This document shows, one piece after another, positions 45,178-53,776 of a stretch of 64,000 nucleotides of DNA; within the stretch, counting starts at the first letter, position 1, and every line of letters starts with the position of its first letter. The position numbers and the translations under genes were made by a program. The notes beneath the pieces were generated by a model that had not been told where the DNA came from, ran no database searches, and saw only the letters and a program-made list of their open reading frames with translations. Source of the DNA: Promethearchaeota archaeon (GTDB taxonomy: Archaea > Asgardarchaeota > Lokiarchaeia > Sigyniarchaeales > SOKP01); contig JAUWGH010000008.1 of NCBI GenBank assembly GCA_030606485.1, positions 124,001 through 188,000 of the forward strand. The letters run 5' to 3'.

Positions 45178-46200
45178 TTAACGGTCCTTATACATTTTTT
45201 CATAATATTGAAGATAATCTTCATTGATAACATGGTCTAGCCAATCTTGATTTTTTAAATACCATTGCACTGTATACTTTAATCCATCTTCAATATTGGT
45301 TTTTGGTTCCCAAGATAACTCATTCATAATTTTCTTAAAATTAATTGCATATCTTAAATCATGCCCCGGTCGATCTTTTACAAATTTAATTAAAGTTTCT
45401 GATTTATTTAAAATAGATAAAAGTTTTTTGACCAATTCTAAATTTGAAATTTCAGAATTGCCCCCAATATTATAAATCTCTCCTGGAATTCCATCCTTTA
45501 AAATTAAAAATATTGCTTCGCAATGGTCTTCTACAAAAATCCAATCTCTGATATTTTGTCCGGTTCCATAGATTGGCAATTCTTGATTATTCCTCGCATT
45601 ATTAATCATTAAAGGTATTAATTTTTCAGGAAATTGATAAGGACCGTAATTATTTGAGCAACGGGTGATATTGACTGGTAAATCGAAAGTTTTAAAATAT
45701 GAGCGGACGATTAAATCTGCCGATGCTTTACTTGCAGAATAAGGACTATTTGGTTTTAGTGGTAGATCTTCAGTAAAAGCAGGGTCTTTAAAATTCAACG
45801 ATCCATAGACTTCATCGGTTGAGATTTGGATAAATTTTTTAATTTTTAATTTTTTTGCTACGTTCAGTAAAGATTGAGTTCCTAAGATATTTGTTTTTAT
45901 GAAAATATCAGGATTATCAATAGACCTATCTACATGTGTTTCTGCCGCAAAATTTACAATATAATCGATATTTTCATTCTTTGCGACTTCTAGAATATGA
46001 TCAAAATCACAAATATCGCATTTATAAAATTTATATAAATTCTCATCAAAACCTTCAAATTCTAATAGATTTTCGGGATTTCCAGCATATGTTAAATAAT
46101 CTAAATTAATAACTTTATAATTTTTATGAGTTTTTAATAAGTAGTGAATAAAATTGCTTCCAATAAATCCCATGCCTCCAGAAACTAAAATCGATTCCAT
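45178..46200 (-). CDS. rfbB: dTDP-glucose 4,6-dehydratase
   Basis: About 340 residues with the NAD loop SGGMGFIGSNFIHYLL, FAAETHVDRSIDNP, STDEVYGSL, and the catalytic YSASKASADLIVR with Tyr-x3-Lys, then RCSNNYGPYQFPEKLIP and DWIFVEDHC. These are the hallmarks of RmlB, which makes dTDP-4-dehydro-6-deoxyglucose. The start is set at ATG 46200, preceded by GGAGAAAGGAAAG on the minus strand; a TTG 15 nt upstream is the alternative. It is 30 nt upstream of the rfbD gene. Confidence 0.94.
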   Translation of the reverse strand: MESILVSGGMGFIGSNFIHYLLKTHKNYKVINLDYLTYAGNPENLLEFEGFDENLYKFYKCDICDFDHILEVAKNENIDYIVNFAAETHVDRSIDNPDIFIKTNILGTQSLLNVAKKLKIKKFIQISTDEVYGSLNFKDPAFTEDLPLKPNSPYSASKASADLIVRSYFKTFDLPVNITRCSNNYGPYQFPEKLIPLMINNARNNQELPIYGTGQNIRDWIFVEDHCEAIFLILKDGIPGEIYNIGGNSEISNLELVKKLLSILNKSETLIKFVKDRPGHDLRYAINFKKIMNELSWEPKTNIEDGLKYTVQWYLKNQDWLDHVINEDYLQYYEKMYKDR

Positions 46201-46227
46201 CTTTCCTTTCTCCAAGTAATAAAATTT

Positions 46228-46692
46228 CTAACCCATTTTAATTTCCCAATCATAATCTATTTCTTTTGAATCGTATGGTAATCGATATTCATCTGGAGTA
46301 TCATAGTTATAAAGTTCCGTTGGACAATTTAGAATTACGGCTTCTTTTCCCCCAATAGCTTTAAACCCATGCCAAACATGATTGGGAATAGTCAATAAAA
46401 TCGGATTTTTCTCCCCCATAAAAAATTCATTTATCTTTTTATATGTTGGTAAATCTTTGCGATTATCACATAAAACAATTTTAGCATTACCTTTGATACA
46501 AACAAAGTAATCAGTTTGAATTTTATGATAGTGCCACGCTTTAACTACGTTTGGATATGCCACTGTAATATATACTTGTCCAAATTTTTTAAACATTGAC
46601 CAATCCGACCTAAAACATTCCATTAAATAACCTCTTTCATCTAAAATTGTATTTAACTTTTTTATCTTAACTCCTTCTATTAAATCTTCCAT
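46228..46692 (-). CDS. rfbC: dTDP-4-dehydrorhamnose 3,5-epimerase-like cupin
   Basis: A 154-residue RmlC-like cupin. Landmarks: DERGYLMECFRSDW, AYPNVVKAWHYHKIQTDYF (the catalytic-region His pair), LLTIPNHVWHGFKAI and NCPTELYNYDTPDEYRL. RmlC epimerises C3 and C5 of the keto sugar before reduction by RmlD. The protein is shorter than classic RmlC and closer to the short archaeal/WxcM-like type, so it may make a related deoxysugar. It lies between rfbA and rfbB in the same operon. Confidence 0.82.
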   Translation of the reverse strand: MEDLIEGVKIKKLNTILDERGYLMECFRSDWSMFKKFGQVYITVAYPNVVKAWHYHKIQTDYFVCIKGNAKIVLCDNRKDLPTYKKINEFFMGEKNPILLTIPNHVWHGFKAIGGKEAVILNCPTELYNYDTPDEYRLPYDSKEIDYDWEIKMG

Positions 46693-46725
46693 AATTTTTT
46701 CCTCAATTTTTGAATATTATATAAT

Positions 46726-47466
46726 TTATTCTTTATTCAATTGATTTTTTACAAAATTACTGCATTTCAATAATGTCTTAAAAGTTCCTGCATCAGACCA
46801 AAATCCTTTAAAAATTTTAGATTTAGTTTTTCCCTTTTTTATATAATAATTATTAACGTCAGTTATTTCTAATTCTCCCCTTGCTGAATAGCCAATCTCC
46901 TTAATTACATTTTCAATAATATCAAAGACATTCTCATCATAAAAATATAATCCGGTAACGCATAAGTTTGATTTTGGCTCTTTGGGTTTCTCCTCAATAT
47001 TAAGGATTTTCCCATCTTCATCAATTTCTGCAACTCCAAATCGTTCAGGATCAGGTACTTCTTTTAAAAATAACATACACTCCCAATTGTTGGAATTTTC
47101 AAATTCTTGGACCTCCTCCTTAAATTTATCTTCAAAGATATTATCACCTAATATAACAGCGATTTTATGACCTTTAACTATATGTTTTGTTAAACTTAAT
47201 GCCTCAGCAATCCCACCAGCACCTTCTTGATAAACATAACTAAACTTTGCCCCAAATTCTTTTCCATCACCTAGTAATTTAATAAAATCTCCAACGCTTT
47301 CTCCACCTAAGACAATTACAATATCATTTATTCCTGAATTTGATAAAGTTTTTATGACTTTATAAATCATAGGTTCATTATAAACCGCTAATAGATGCTT
47401 ATTGGTAACTTTTGTCAATGGAGATAATCGAGAACCAGTTCCTCCAGCCAATATTACTCCTTTAAT
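46726..47466 (-). CDS. rfbA: Glucose-1-phosphate thymidylyltransferase, no standard start codon
   Basis: A nucleotidyltransferase with AGGTGSRLSPLT (signature loop), NKHLLAVYNEPMIYKVI, GAKFSYVYQEGAGGIAEAL, VILGDNIFED and ITDVNNYYI near the end. It couples dTTP and glucose-1-phosphate to dTDP-glucose. The usual N-terminus M-K-G-V-I-L is here I-K-G-V-I-L: the codon at 47466 is ATT, and the only upstream in-frame codons are ATA and TTT before a TGA. The TTG at 47451 would delete the first strand. GTGAT lies five bases before ATT, so AUU initiation is plausible. It heads the deoxysugar operon. Confidence 0.85.
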   Translation of the reverse strand: MKGVILAGGTGSRLSPLTKVTNKHLLAVYNEPMIYKVIKTLSNSGINDIVIVLGGESVGDFIKLLGDGKEFGAKFSYVYQEGAGGIAEALSLTKHIVKGHKIAVILGDNIFEDKFKEEVQEFENSNNWECMLFLKEVPDPERFGVAEIDEDGKILNIEEKPKEPKSNLCVTGLYFYDENVFDIIENVIKEIGYSARGELEITDVNNYYIKKGKTKSKIFKGFWSDAGTFKTLLKCSNFVKNQLNKE

Positions 47467-47975
47467 TATAAATCACAATATTCTTCTTTTTTTTTGATAA
47501 GTCAATAAAAGTAATATTAAATAATAATAAGCTAAAAATAATTTAAAATTTAGTAAGAATTTTATTTTTCTAAAAATTTGATTTTATTCCAAAAAATAAT
47601 GAAGAATATATTTTAAAAAAAAGATCCAAAAATGGAAATTTGATTTTTTTTAAATCAATCTATTTAAAAGTATTTAAACCATTTAAAGGGTTATTTCCGG
47701 TAAAATATTTCGAGATTAACATAATTCTTTTAATCTCATTATTAATTAGACTCATTTTCTGAATAGTTTTATTCATAATTGGATTTATTATTATTTTTCT
47801 CTACTTTATTATTTTCTTCAATATACTTATTCTCATTTTTAAATGATTTCTTTTAAAAATATAATTTTTAAAATTACATCCATGGTTTTCAGCCAGGCTT
47901 CTGTCTCGGCTTTTTACTCAAGCATAAATGGATCGGTGGGACGAATTCTCGGCGTGAGGGGGTAGAGGTCGCATA
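47467..47975. other. Intergenic region with a GC-rich block beside the deacetylase-like gene
   Basis: About 510 bp between rfbA and the deacetylase-like gene. The left 400 bp are very AT-rich and hold only a weak 38-codon minus-strand frame (47660-47776). The right end, 47882-47975, is conspicuously GC-rich for this genome and has no recognisable gene; the matching upstream flank of the deacetylase gene also carries GC-rich hairpins (49221-49249). This looks like the edge of transferred DNA. Confidence 0.45.
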
Positions 47976-49139
47976 CTATTGAAAACTTAAATTCAATTTA
48001 AATCCGGGAACAGCTGGAAGTTCAACCCAACAGATTCCCTCAAAATCGTTAACTCTTTCCGTAACATAATGGACCTCTTTGTTGGGAGAAGTGACTTTTA
48101 AATTTTTTCTAGAAGTAAATTCAATCTTGATGGTAATGTTTGAAGATTCCCATCTGGTATCCCATTTATCTATCTTAATTTCGATTAAGGAATTTGTCAA
48201 AGTAGCGAAATAAGAGTTTCTTTCGATGTATAGCCTACACGCAAGATCTATGGGAGAGCACCACCAAATTTTCTCTCCATATTCATCTATTAATGCATTG
48301 ATTACATTGCAAAATACATCGAAATTATCGCTTTCAGCCATTTCCCAAAAATGATCAAATAAATTATAAATCTCTACTTTTCTTTCTATAAAATCTTGTA
48401 TATTACTCTTGTTATGATAAAAGTATATCAGAGGAATGGTAGGAATTCCTAAAAACTCGTTTCCGTCCGTTAAATTATTCCACTTTTCCTGATAATCGGG
48501 GGTGAACTGAAAAAATCCCAGAAAATTCAAATCTCGAAGGGCTCTTAGAGCTTCTGACGTATATTTGTGTCCAGGAAATCTCATTAACAAGATTTCGTTA
48601 TTGTTCAGTCCTATATTCGCATATGCTTGTCTCGCTTTATTCAACCGTTCGTAACAATATTCATATTTCACTGCTTGGGGGTCGCAAATTGGATTAAATT
48701 CGTGGTCTGTACGAGATCCGTTTGGAGGGCGATGATAGTAACCGTGATTCCCTAGCGTGATCCACTCATAATTTTCACCTAATTGAAGTAATTTCCATAA
48801 ACTTCGGCCGTTTATCTCATTTGTGTATGATTCGTCAACAGTTTCAATATTTTGTTTATTATTATCATAAATGAGAAGATTGCACGGGACAGTTTGTAAA
48901 ATGACTTGGATTTGTGGATACTTCTCGTGAAATACATTTATTAAAAAGTCTAAATCAGACAATTTAGAAGTGGCTACAATATCATCAGGGGAATAGAATA
49001 CTGCGATCTCCTTTTTAATTGGGAATTTCATAATTTTTACATTCTTTATTGAATCTCCAAAATGAACACATAATATGGAGAGGAAGCAAAAAGAAGAGAG
49101 AATCAGAAGGATTAATCCAATTGTTGCTTTAGTCTTCAC
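47976..49139 (-). CDS. Polysaccharide deacetylase-like secreted protein
   Basis: A 387-residue protein with an N-terminal signal anchor (IGLILLILSSFCFLSILC), a segment with EIAVFYSPDD (possible catalytic Asp pair), ITLGNHGYYHRPP (His pair as in NodB-like metal sites), and LMRFPGHKYTSEAL matching the R-x-P-G motif of NodB/CE4 deacetylases. It probably acts on extracellular polysaccharide, consistent with the sugar-nucleotide genes downstream. The C-terminal 90 residues look like a beta-sandwich. Base composition is more GC-rich than its neighbours, a sign of transfer. Substrate unknown. Confidence 0.75.
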   Translation of the reverse strand: MKTKATIGLILLILSSFCFLSILCVHFGDSIKNVKIMKFPIKKEIAVFYSPDDIVATSKLSDLDFLINVFHEKYPQIQVILQTVPCNLLIYDNNKQNIETVDESYTNEINGRSLWKLLQLGENYEWITLGNHGYYHRPPNGSRTDHEFNPICDPQAVKYEYCYERLNKARQAYANIGLNNNEILLMRFPGHKYTSEALRALRDLNFLGFFQFTPDYQEKWNNLTDGNEFLGIPTIPLIYFYHNKSNIQDFIERKVEIYNLFDHFWEMAESDNFDVFCNVINALIDEYGEKIWWCSPIDLACRLYIERNSYFATLTNSLIEIKIDKWDTRWESSNITIKIEFTSRKNLKVTSPNKEVHYVTERVNDFEGICWVELPAVPGFKLNLSFQ

Positions 49140-49200
49140 TTAACTCACCATAATTGGGAAATAGGTATTTTTTACCAATAATCTAGCCGTTTGGGTATCT

Positions 49201-49257
49201 ATTGATATTTGGGACAAATTGCACCTCGGAGGTGCGCCGCCACTCGGCGACATCAAT
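49201..49257. repeat. Cluster of hairpins closed by an outer inverted repeat
   Basis: ATTGAT (49201-49206) pairs with ATCAAT (49252-49257). Inside are three arms: ATTT-GGGAC-AAAT (49207-49219), GCACC-TCGGA-GGTGC (49221-49235) and CGCCG-CCACT-CGGCG (49235-49249). The two GC-rich arms stand out in AT-rich surroundings. It lies between the truncated rfbA copy and the deacetylase-like gene, 61 bp upstream of the latter's start. It may be a structured RNA leader, an insertion-element end or a recombination site; I cannot tell which. Confidence 0.5.
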
Positions 49258-49277
49258 ATTTATATGAAAATTACATC

Positions 49278-49604
49278 TCAATTTTTTACTAGTTTTTCTT
49301 TTTTTGCTTCTGCAATACCACCAGCACCTTCTTGATAAACATAACTAAAGTTAGCTCCAAATTCTTTTCCATTTCCTAATAATCTAATAAAATCTCCAAC
49401 ACTTTCTCCTCCTAATACTATAATAATATCTCTAATCCATGAATTTGTTAAGGTTTTAATCACTTTATAAATCATTGGTTCATCATAAACCGCCAATAAA
49501 TGCTTATTAGTAACATTTGTTAATGAAGACATTCGAGATCCAGTTCCACCAGCTAATATTACTCCTTTAATTTTTCTCACTATTTTTACTTTATCTTCTA
49601 ACAA
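49278..49604 (-). pseudogene. Truncated second copy of rfbA
   Basis: From ATG at 49604 it reads MLEDKVKIVRKIKGVILAGG, then follows the intact rfbA closely through QEGAGGIAEA (about 96 residues, with roughly 15% base differences judged by eye). It then breaks into KKEKLVKN and a stop. The C-terminal two-thirds, including the metal- and sugar-binding regions, is missing, so it cannot be an active nucleotidyltransferase. It keeps a normal ATG start, unlike the full copy. The deacetylase-like gene and hairpin cluster begin right after the breakpoint. Confidence 0.8.
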
Positions 49605-49704
49605 TTGCTGATTATTTATAAATAATATATAAAGAAAATTATTTAAAAATTAGATAGAAACTAATTAATTATAAAGATTTAGAAAAAAATGAATAATTGT
49701 ACGA

Positions 49705-49995
49705 CTATAAGTTAAGGATTTTGAGTATTTGACTGTTCTGATTATCATAATAAATTTTTAATTTACTAATTTTGCTTAAACTTATTGCATCCTTTTTATT
49801 TTTAACTAATGTGATAACTTTTACTACTGAAGAATCTTGTAATCTATTTTCATTTTCGATAATATATTGTTTAAATGTATTGGGAAATAAATTAGGAAAT
49901 TGGTCAAAAAGCAATTTTAATTCATTTACTCCCAAATCTTTAATTAAAATATTTGGTTCTTCTGCCTTTTCTAAAAAATTTTGAACAATATTCAA
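49705..49995 (-). CDS. Small hypothetical protein
   Basis: A 96-residue acidic-basic mixed protein. Segments such as LGVNELKLLFDQFPNLFPNTF suggest helices; the C-terminal half (VVKVITLVKNKKDAISLSKI) alternates as in a beta-alpha unit. No cysteine, signal peptide or membrane segment. I recognise no family. It stands between the truncated rfbA and the RNase PH gene on the same strand. Codon use agrees with neighbours, so it is probably a real gene. Confidence 0.5.
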   Translation of the reverse strand: MNIVQNFLEKAEEPNILIKDLGVNELKLLFDQFPNLFPNTFKQYIIENENRLQDSSVVKVITLVKNKKDAISLSKISKLKIYYDNQNSQILKILNL

Positions 49996-50078
49996 ATTTA
50001 ATATATTTTCCAGATTTTATCACATATTAATTTCAATTTTAATAATATAAAAAGGAAAAGAATATTTTAAAATAATTT

Positions 50079-50813
50079 TTATTTTAAGTTTAAAGATTTT
50101 CGTTGGAGTTCTATTATTTCTATTATTCCCTTTTTCCCCAGATTTAATAGATCTAGTAATTGTTGATGATCAAATGGATTTTTTTCTGCTGTTCCTTGAA
50201 CCTCAATAAACTTCTCTTGTTCATTCATTATAATATTCATATCTACATCTACTCTTGAATCTTCTTCATAATTTAGATCTAATATTGGATATCCATCTCT
50301 CATTCCTACAGATATCGCAGCAGTGATTACGTAATCGGGGAATTTCTGAATTAAACCCTCGTTATGTAAGTATCTTATTGAATCAAACACTGCAACAAAT
50401 CCTCCAGTTATAGATGCACATCTTGTCCCTCCATCTGCTTGGATTACATCACAATCCACTTTTATTGTTCTTTCTCCCAATTGTCTTAAATTAAAAGCCG
50501 CTCTCAAACTTCTTCCTATTATCCTTTGGATTTCAATAGTTCTTCCTCTTAAAAATCCTCTTCTACTTTCTCGATTATTTCTGATTTGCGTTGCTCTCGG
50601 AAGCATATTATACTCGGCAGTTATCCAACCAGAACCTGAATCTTGTAAAAACCTTGGGACTGATTCATCAATCGAAGCTGTTATTACTACTTTAGTATTT
50701 CCTTGGGAAATTAAAACTGATCCTTCTGGATACATTAGGTAATTACGTTCAATTTTAAGTTTCCGTAAGTCATCATTTTTTCTTCCATCAATTCGTTTAT
50801 CTAATAGTGTCAT
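50079..50813 (-). CDS. rph: Bacterial-type RNase PH
   Basis: A 244-residue phosphorolytic 3'-5' exoribonuclease. It matches bacterial RNase PH closely: RIDGRKNDDLRKLKIERN, EGSVLISQGNTKV, GSGWITAEYNMLPRATQ, RRGFLRGRTIEIQRIIGRSL, DCDVIQADGGTRCASITG, EEDSRVDVDMN and VQGTAEKNPF. The Arg of GRTIEIQ and the Asp residues of EDSRVDVD form the phosphate and catalytic site. It lacks the motifs of exosome Rrp41 or Rrp42, so it looks like a transferred gene for tRNA 3'-end trimming. It has its own position upstream of no other exosome gene. Confidence 0.93.
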   Translation of the reverse strand: MTLLDKRIDGRKNDDLRKLKIERNYLMYPEGSVLISQGNTKVVITASIDESVPRFLQDSGSGWITAEYNMLPRATQIRNNRESRRGFLRGRTIEIQRIIGRSLRAAFNLRQLGERTIKVDCDVIQADGGTRCASITGGFVAVFDSIRYLHNEGLIQKFPDYVITAAISVGMRDGYPILDLNYEEDSRVDVDMNIIMNEQEKFIEVQGTAEKNPFDHQQLLDLLNLGKKGIIEIIELQRKSLNLK

Positions 50814-50960
50814 TTAAGATTACCAGAAATGTTCAATTATGTTTTATAAATAACTCAAATCTTATAATATTTTACATATTAACAAACATATAATGGGTAG
50901 TAATGCGTTAATTAATTGGAAAATTTGATTGAGTGTAAATTTATGTATATAATTAAATGT

Positions 50961-52052
50961 TTATTTATTTTCGAAAGATTTTGGAACAAAAGATCCCAAA
51001 ATTTTATACCAGACTGTGATATCTTTCATTTTATTAAGAACTGATTTTATTACTTTGTCGTTTTTGTGACCTTCAAAATCCATTAAAAAAATATATTCCC
51101 AGAGTCCTTGTCGTCTTGGTCTCGATTCTATTTTTAATAGATTTATATTTTCTTCGGCAAATATTCTTAAAACATTATATAATGCACCTGGGGTATGTTT
51201 TGTTGCAAAAACAATTGATGTTTTATAGATATCTGCTGATTCTTTACTTTCTTTTTTAGAAATTACTAAAAATCTTGTGTAATTAGACGAATTATCTTCT
51301 ATTCCCCTAGCGACTATTTCTAAATTATTTAGATTTGCTGCAATCTCGCTTCCAATTGCAACATTTCTATTATCGTCTAGATTCACAATTTTTTTTACAG
51401 CTTGTGCTGTGGAATTTGTTTTAATGATTTCTGCATTAGGAATATTACTTCTAAGCCAAATTCTAGTTTGAGATATTGCTTGTGGGTGTGAATAGACAGC
51501 ATTGATTTTATTTATTTGAGTATCTTCAAAGCCTATTAAGTTTTGAATTATCCTAATCTCGAATTCACTATAAATCTTTAAATTTTTTTCAATTAATAAA
51601 TCTACAGTTTCTCTTACAGTCCCTTGGAGACTATTCTCAATTGGAATGACTCCATAATCTACTTTTTCAGTTTCTATTTCTTTAAATATATCAACAATAG
51701 TATAGGCGTTAATTAATTCAGTTCCAGATTTAGGAAAAAATGTTAATGCTGCCTTATGAGCATGAGTTCCTTCTGGGCCTAAATAGCTCACTTTTATTGT
51801 TTGTCCTTGAACTTCCTTGCAAGCACTGATGATTTCTTTCCAAATTGTTATTATGTTTGTCCTTAATAATAAGCTTTTTTCTTGAACATTCTTAATTACT
51901 ATTTTTTCTCTTTCGGGCTGATAAATATTTATTCCTAATTTTTCCTTTTTTTCTCCGATTAATTTTGAAATTTCAGCCCTTTTTTCTAATAATTCAACGA
52001 TTTTTTCGTCCAGTTCATCAATTAAGGCTCTAAATTTTTTCAAGTCTTCCAT
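50961..52052 (-). CDS. pheA: Bifunctional chorismate mutase-prephenate dehydratase
   Basis: A 363-residue P-protein with three modules: AroQ-type chorismate mutase (1-80; LRALIDELDEKIVELLEKRAEISKLI-type helix, read in parts), prephenate dehydratase (about 88-270; SYLGPEGTHAHKAALTFF, YGVIPIENSLQGTVRETVDLL, SHPQAISQT, NSTAQAV and NYTRFLVI with the catalytic Thr), and a C-terminal ACT domain (about 275-355; LYNVLRIFAEENINLLKIESRP) that binds Phe for feedback control. It converts chorismate to phenylpyruvate. It is 16 nt downstream of pheT, so phenylalanine synthesis and Phe-tRNA charging are co-transcribed. Confidence 0.94.
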   Translation of the reverse strand: MEDLKKFRALIDELDEKIVELLEKRAEISKLIGEKKEKLGINIYQPEREKIVIKNVQEKSLLLRTNIITIWKEIISACKEVQGQTIKVSYLGPEGTHAHKAALTFFPKSGTELINAYTIVDIFKEIETEKVDYGVIPIENSLQGTVRETVDLLIEKNLKIYSEFEIRIIQNLIGFEDTQINKINAVYSHPQAISQTRIWLRSNIPNAEIIKTNSTAQAVKKIVNLDDNRNVAIGSEIAANLNNLEIVARGIEDNSSNYTRFLVISKKESKESADIYKTSIVFATKHTPGALYNVLRIFAEENINLLKIESRPRRQGLWEYIFLMDFEGHKNDKVIKSVLNKMKDITVWYKILGSFVPKSFENK

Positions 52053-52067
52053 TATTCTTCCTTTTTC

Positions 52068-53762
52068 TTATATTAATTGCTTTCCTAGAAATTTATTCAT
52101 GTCCATTTCTAAAGCTGCGACAGGAAATTCTAAATTAAAATTTAGAATTACTTCAGGGTTAATTTCCCCAATTATACCAATGGATTCACTATTATATGAT
52201 ATCTTTCCGACTCTTCCTTCAATATAAGTTGGACTAGTTGTTGGCATGACTTTGATTTTTTCATTAATTCCAAGTGAAATGGTTAAATGATCTAATAAAC
52301 TCCTAATCTCTGTGAAATTGGAGTTCTCATGGTATGTAACAGCCGCCAGATGTAAATCTTGTCTTGCACCAGTTTCTGTAGATAAATCAAGTTCAATTAT
52401 TTCTCCAACTTCAAATATTTTAATTGGTTTTTCCTCAGATCTATTATAGAGTAAATTTTCCATAAGTCCAGGAAGTAATTGTGTTCGAGTAGTATCAAGT
52501 TCTTTTGATTTTGGGTTTAAAATTTGTATAAGGTCTTTTAAGACATATTCTCTTTTCATAAAATTATAATGTCTTTCAGAATTTGTGAGCAGAAAATTTA
52601 TAACTTCTAAATATTGTGCTCCAATCATTATTTTTCTAATCAAATTGCATAGTTCTTGAAATGGATGAAACTCACCAATACAACCTTCTCGAATAGTTGT
52701 TGGTAGATTGAAATAACCATACCCTATAGCACACTCCTCTACAAAATCTACAGCATGCATAATATCCACTCTGTATGCTGGAACCCAGATGTCAACCATA
52801 CCCTTTTCTTTCGAAGGTTTAGCATTAAATCGTACTTTTTGAAAACATTTAATCATTTCTGTTTCACTTAGATTAACTCCTACATAATCATTAATGTATT
52901 TTTTTGATACTGTCCACTTCATTAAATTTAAATCGGGTGTTGTAATTTGCCTTCTATCTTCATTATAATTTACTTTAACACTTTCTATTTTTGCGCCCAT
53001 TTCTGCTAAAGTTGTAGAAAGAATGTTTAAAGTATAATTTATAGCTCTAAAATCAGTTCCCGTTATATCAATAAATAAATTTTTTGTATCATCAGTTACC
53101 ATTGTAAGAATCCCATTAATTATCGGAGGAAAAGAAATAACTTCTTTATTTTTATCGAATATTATCGGAAATACTTCTTTACCTTCCAAGATATGTGCAT
53201 ATTTGATTCCTTTTGGATGCTCCTTTAAAATTTCAGCTAGAGTTAATTCAAACCGTTCTAATTGTAATGCACGAAATTTACAACTATCGGGTTTGACTGC
53301 TGTGTAAAGGTATGGCGGAACAATTTTATCTAAATCGTGCACACCTATTGCAACTTTTTTCCTATCTCTACCAAGTGCCCAATGCAAGTCTTCTTGAATA
53401 TTCATTAAAGTCGCAACTTCATCCTCATCTAAATCAATATTTCTAATGATTCCTCCCACTATATAGGGTCGAACTTTATTAACTATTGGATCTACATTGA
53501 TTTCTAATGATCCTGGATTTACTTTATATGTTGGAGCTCCCAATTCTAATTCATAATACCCCTTTAAAGTTCTGGCGATACCTTCTGGACTGGAAAAATC
53601 AGGTCTGTTTGGACTATATTCTACTTTTATTTTATTTTCTTTCTCATCTATGGATTCTAAATCTAAGCCAATCCATTGAAGATCATACTCAAGATCTTTT
53701 ATATTTAATTTTTTACCGACTAATTTTTCCAATCTTTCTACTTTCAATTCAAGTGTTGGCAT
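52068..53762 (-). CDS. pheT: Phenylalanyl-tRNA synthetase beta subunit
   Basis: About 564 residues of the archaeal/eukaryotic PheT type, starting MPTLELKVERLEKL and continuing with the B3/B4 domain and B5 domain (VEYSPNRPDFSSPEGIARTL, VPAYRVDIMHAVDFVEECAIGYGY in parts). It forms the alpha2-beta2 synthetase with PheS and carries the editing site. The start is set at ATG 53762, preceded by AAAAGGAGGGATC, a strong SD; an upstream in-frame TTG/ATG overlapping pheS is less likely. PheS ends 14 nt upstream. Confidence 0.95.
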   Translation of the reverse strand: MPTLELKVERLEKLVGKKLNIKDLEYDLQWIGLDLESIDEKENKIKVEYSPNRPDFSSPEGIARTLKGYYELELGAPTYKVNPGSLEINVDPIVNKVRPYIVGGIIRNIDLDEDEVATLMNIQEDLHWALGRDRKKVAIGVHDLDKIVPPYLYTAVKPDSCKFRALQLERFELTLAEILKEHPKGIKYAHILEGKEVFPIIFDKNKEVISFPPIINGILTMVTDDTKNLFIDITGTDFRAINYTLNILSTTLAEMGAKIESVKVNYNEDRRQITTPDLNLMKWTVSKKYINDYVGVNLSETEMIKCFQKVRFNAKPSKEKGMVDIWVPAYRVDIMHAVDFVEECAIGYGYFNLPTTIREGCIGEFHPFQELCNLIRKIMIGAQYLEVINFLLTNSERHYNFMKREYVLKDLIQILNPKSKELDTTRTQLLPGLMENLLYNRSEEKPIKIFEVGEIIELDLSTETGARQDLHLAAVTYHENSNFTEIRSLLDHLTISLGINEKIKVMPTTSPTYIEGRVGKISYNSESIGIIGEINPEVILNFNLEFPVAALEMDMNKFLGKQLI

Positions 53763-53776
53763 TTTGATCCCTCCTT

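Noticed and set aside
47660-47776. A 38-codon minus-strand frame downstream of the deacetylase-like gene (begins MNKTIQKMSL).
   Set aside because: Short, in AT-rich DNA, with no clear ribosome-binding signal and no recognised similarity.
47882-47965. A 27-codon plus-strand frame in the GC-rich block (begins MVFSQASVSAF).
   Set aside because: Too short and without support; the block is better described as atypical flanking DNA.
50079-50813. An archaeal exosome subunit Rrp41.
   Set aside because: The MLPRATQ, GRTIEIQRIIGRSL and QADGGTR motifs match bacterial RNase PH specifically.
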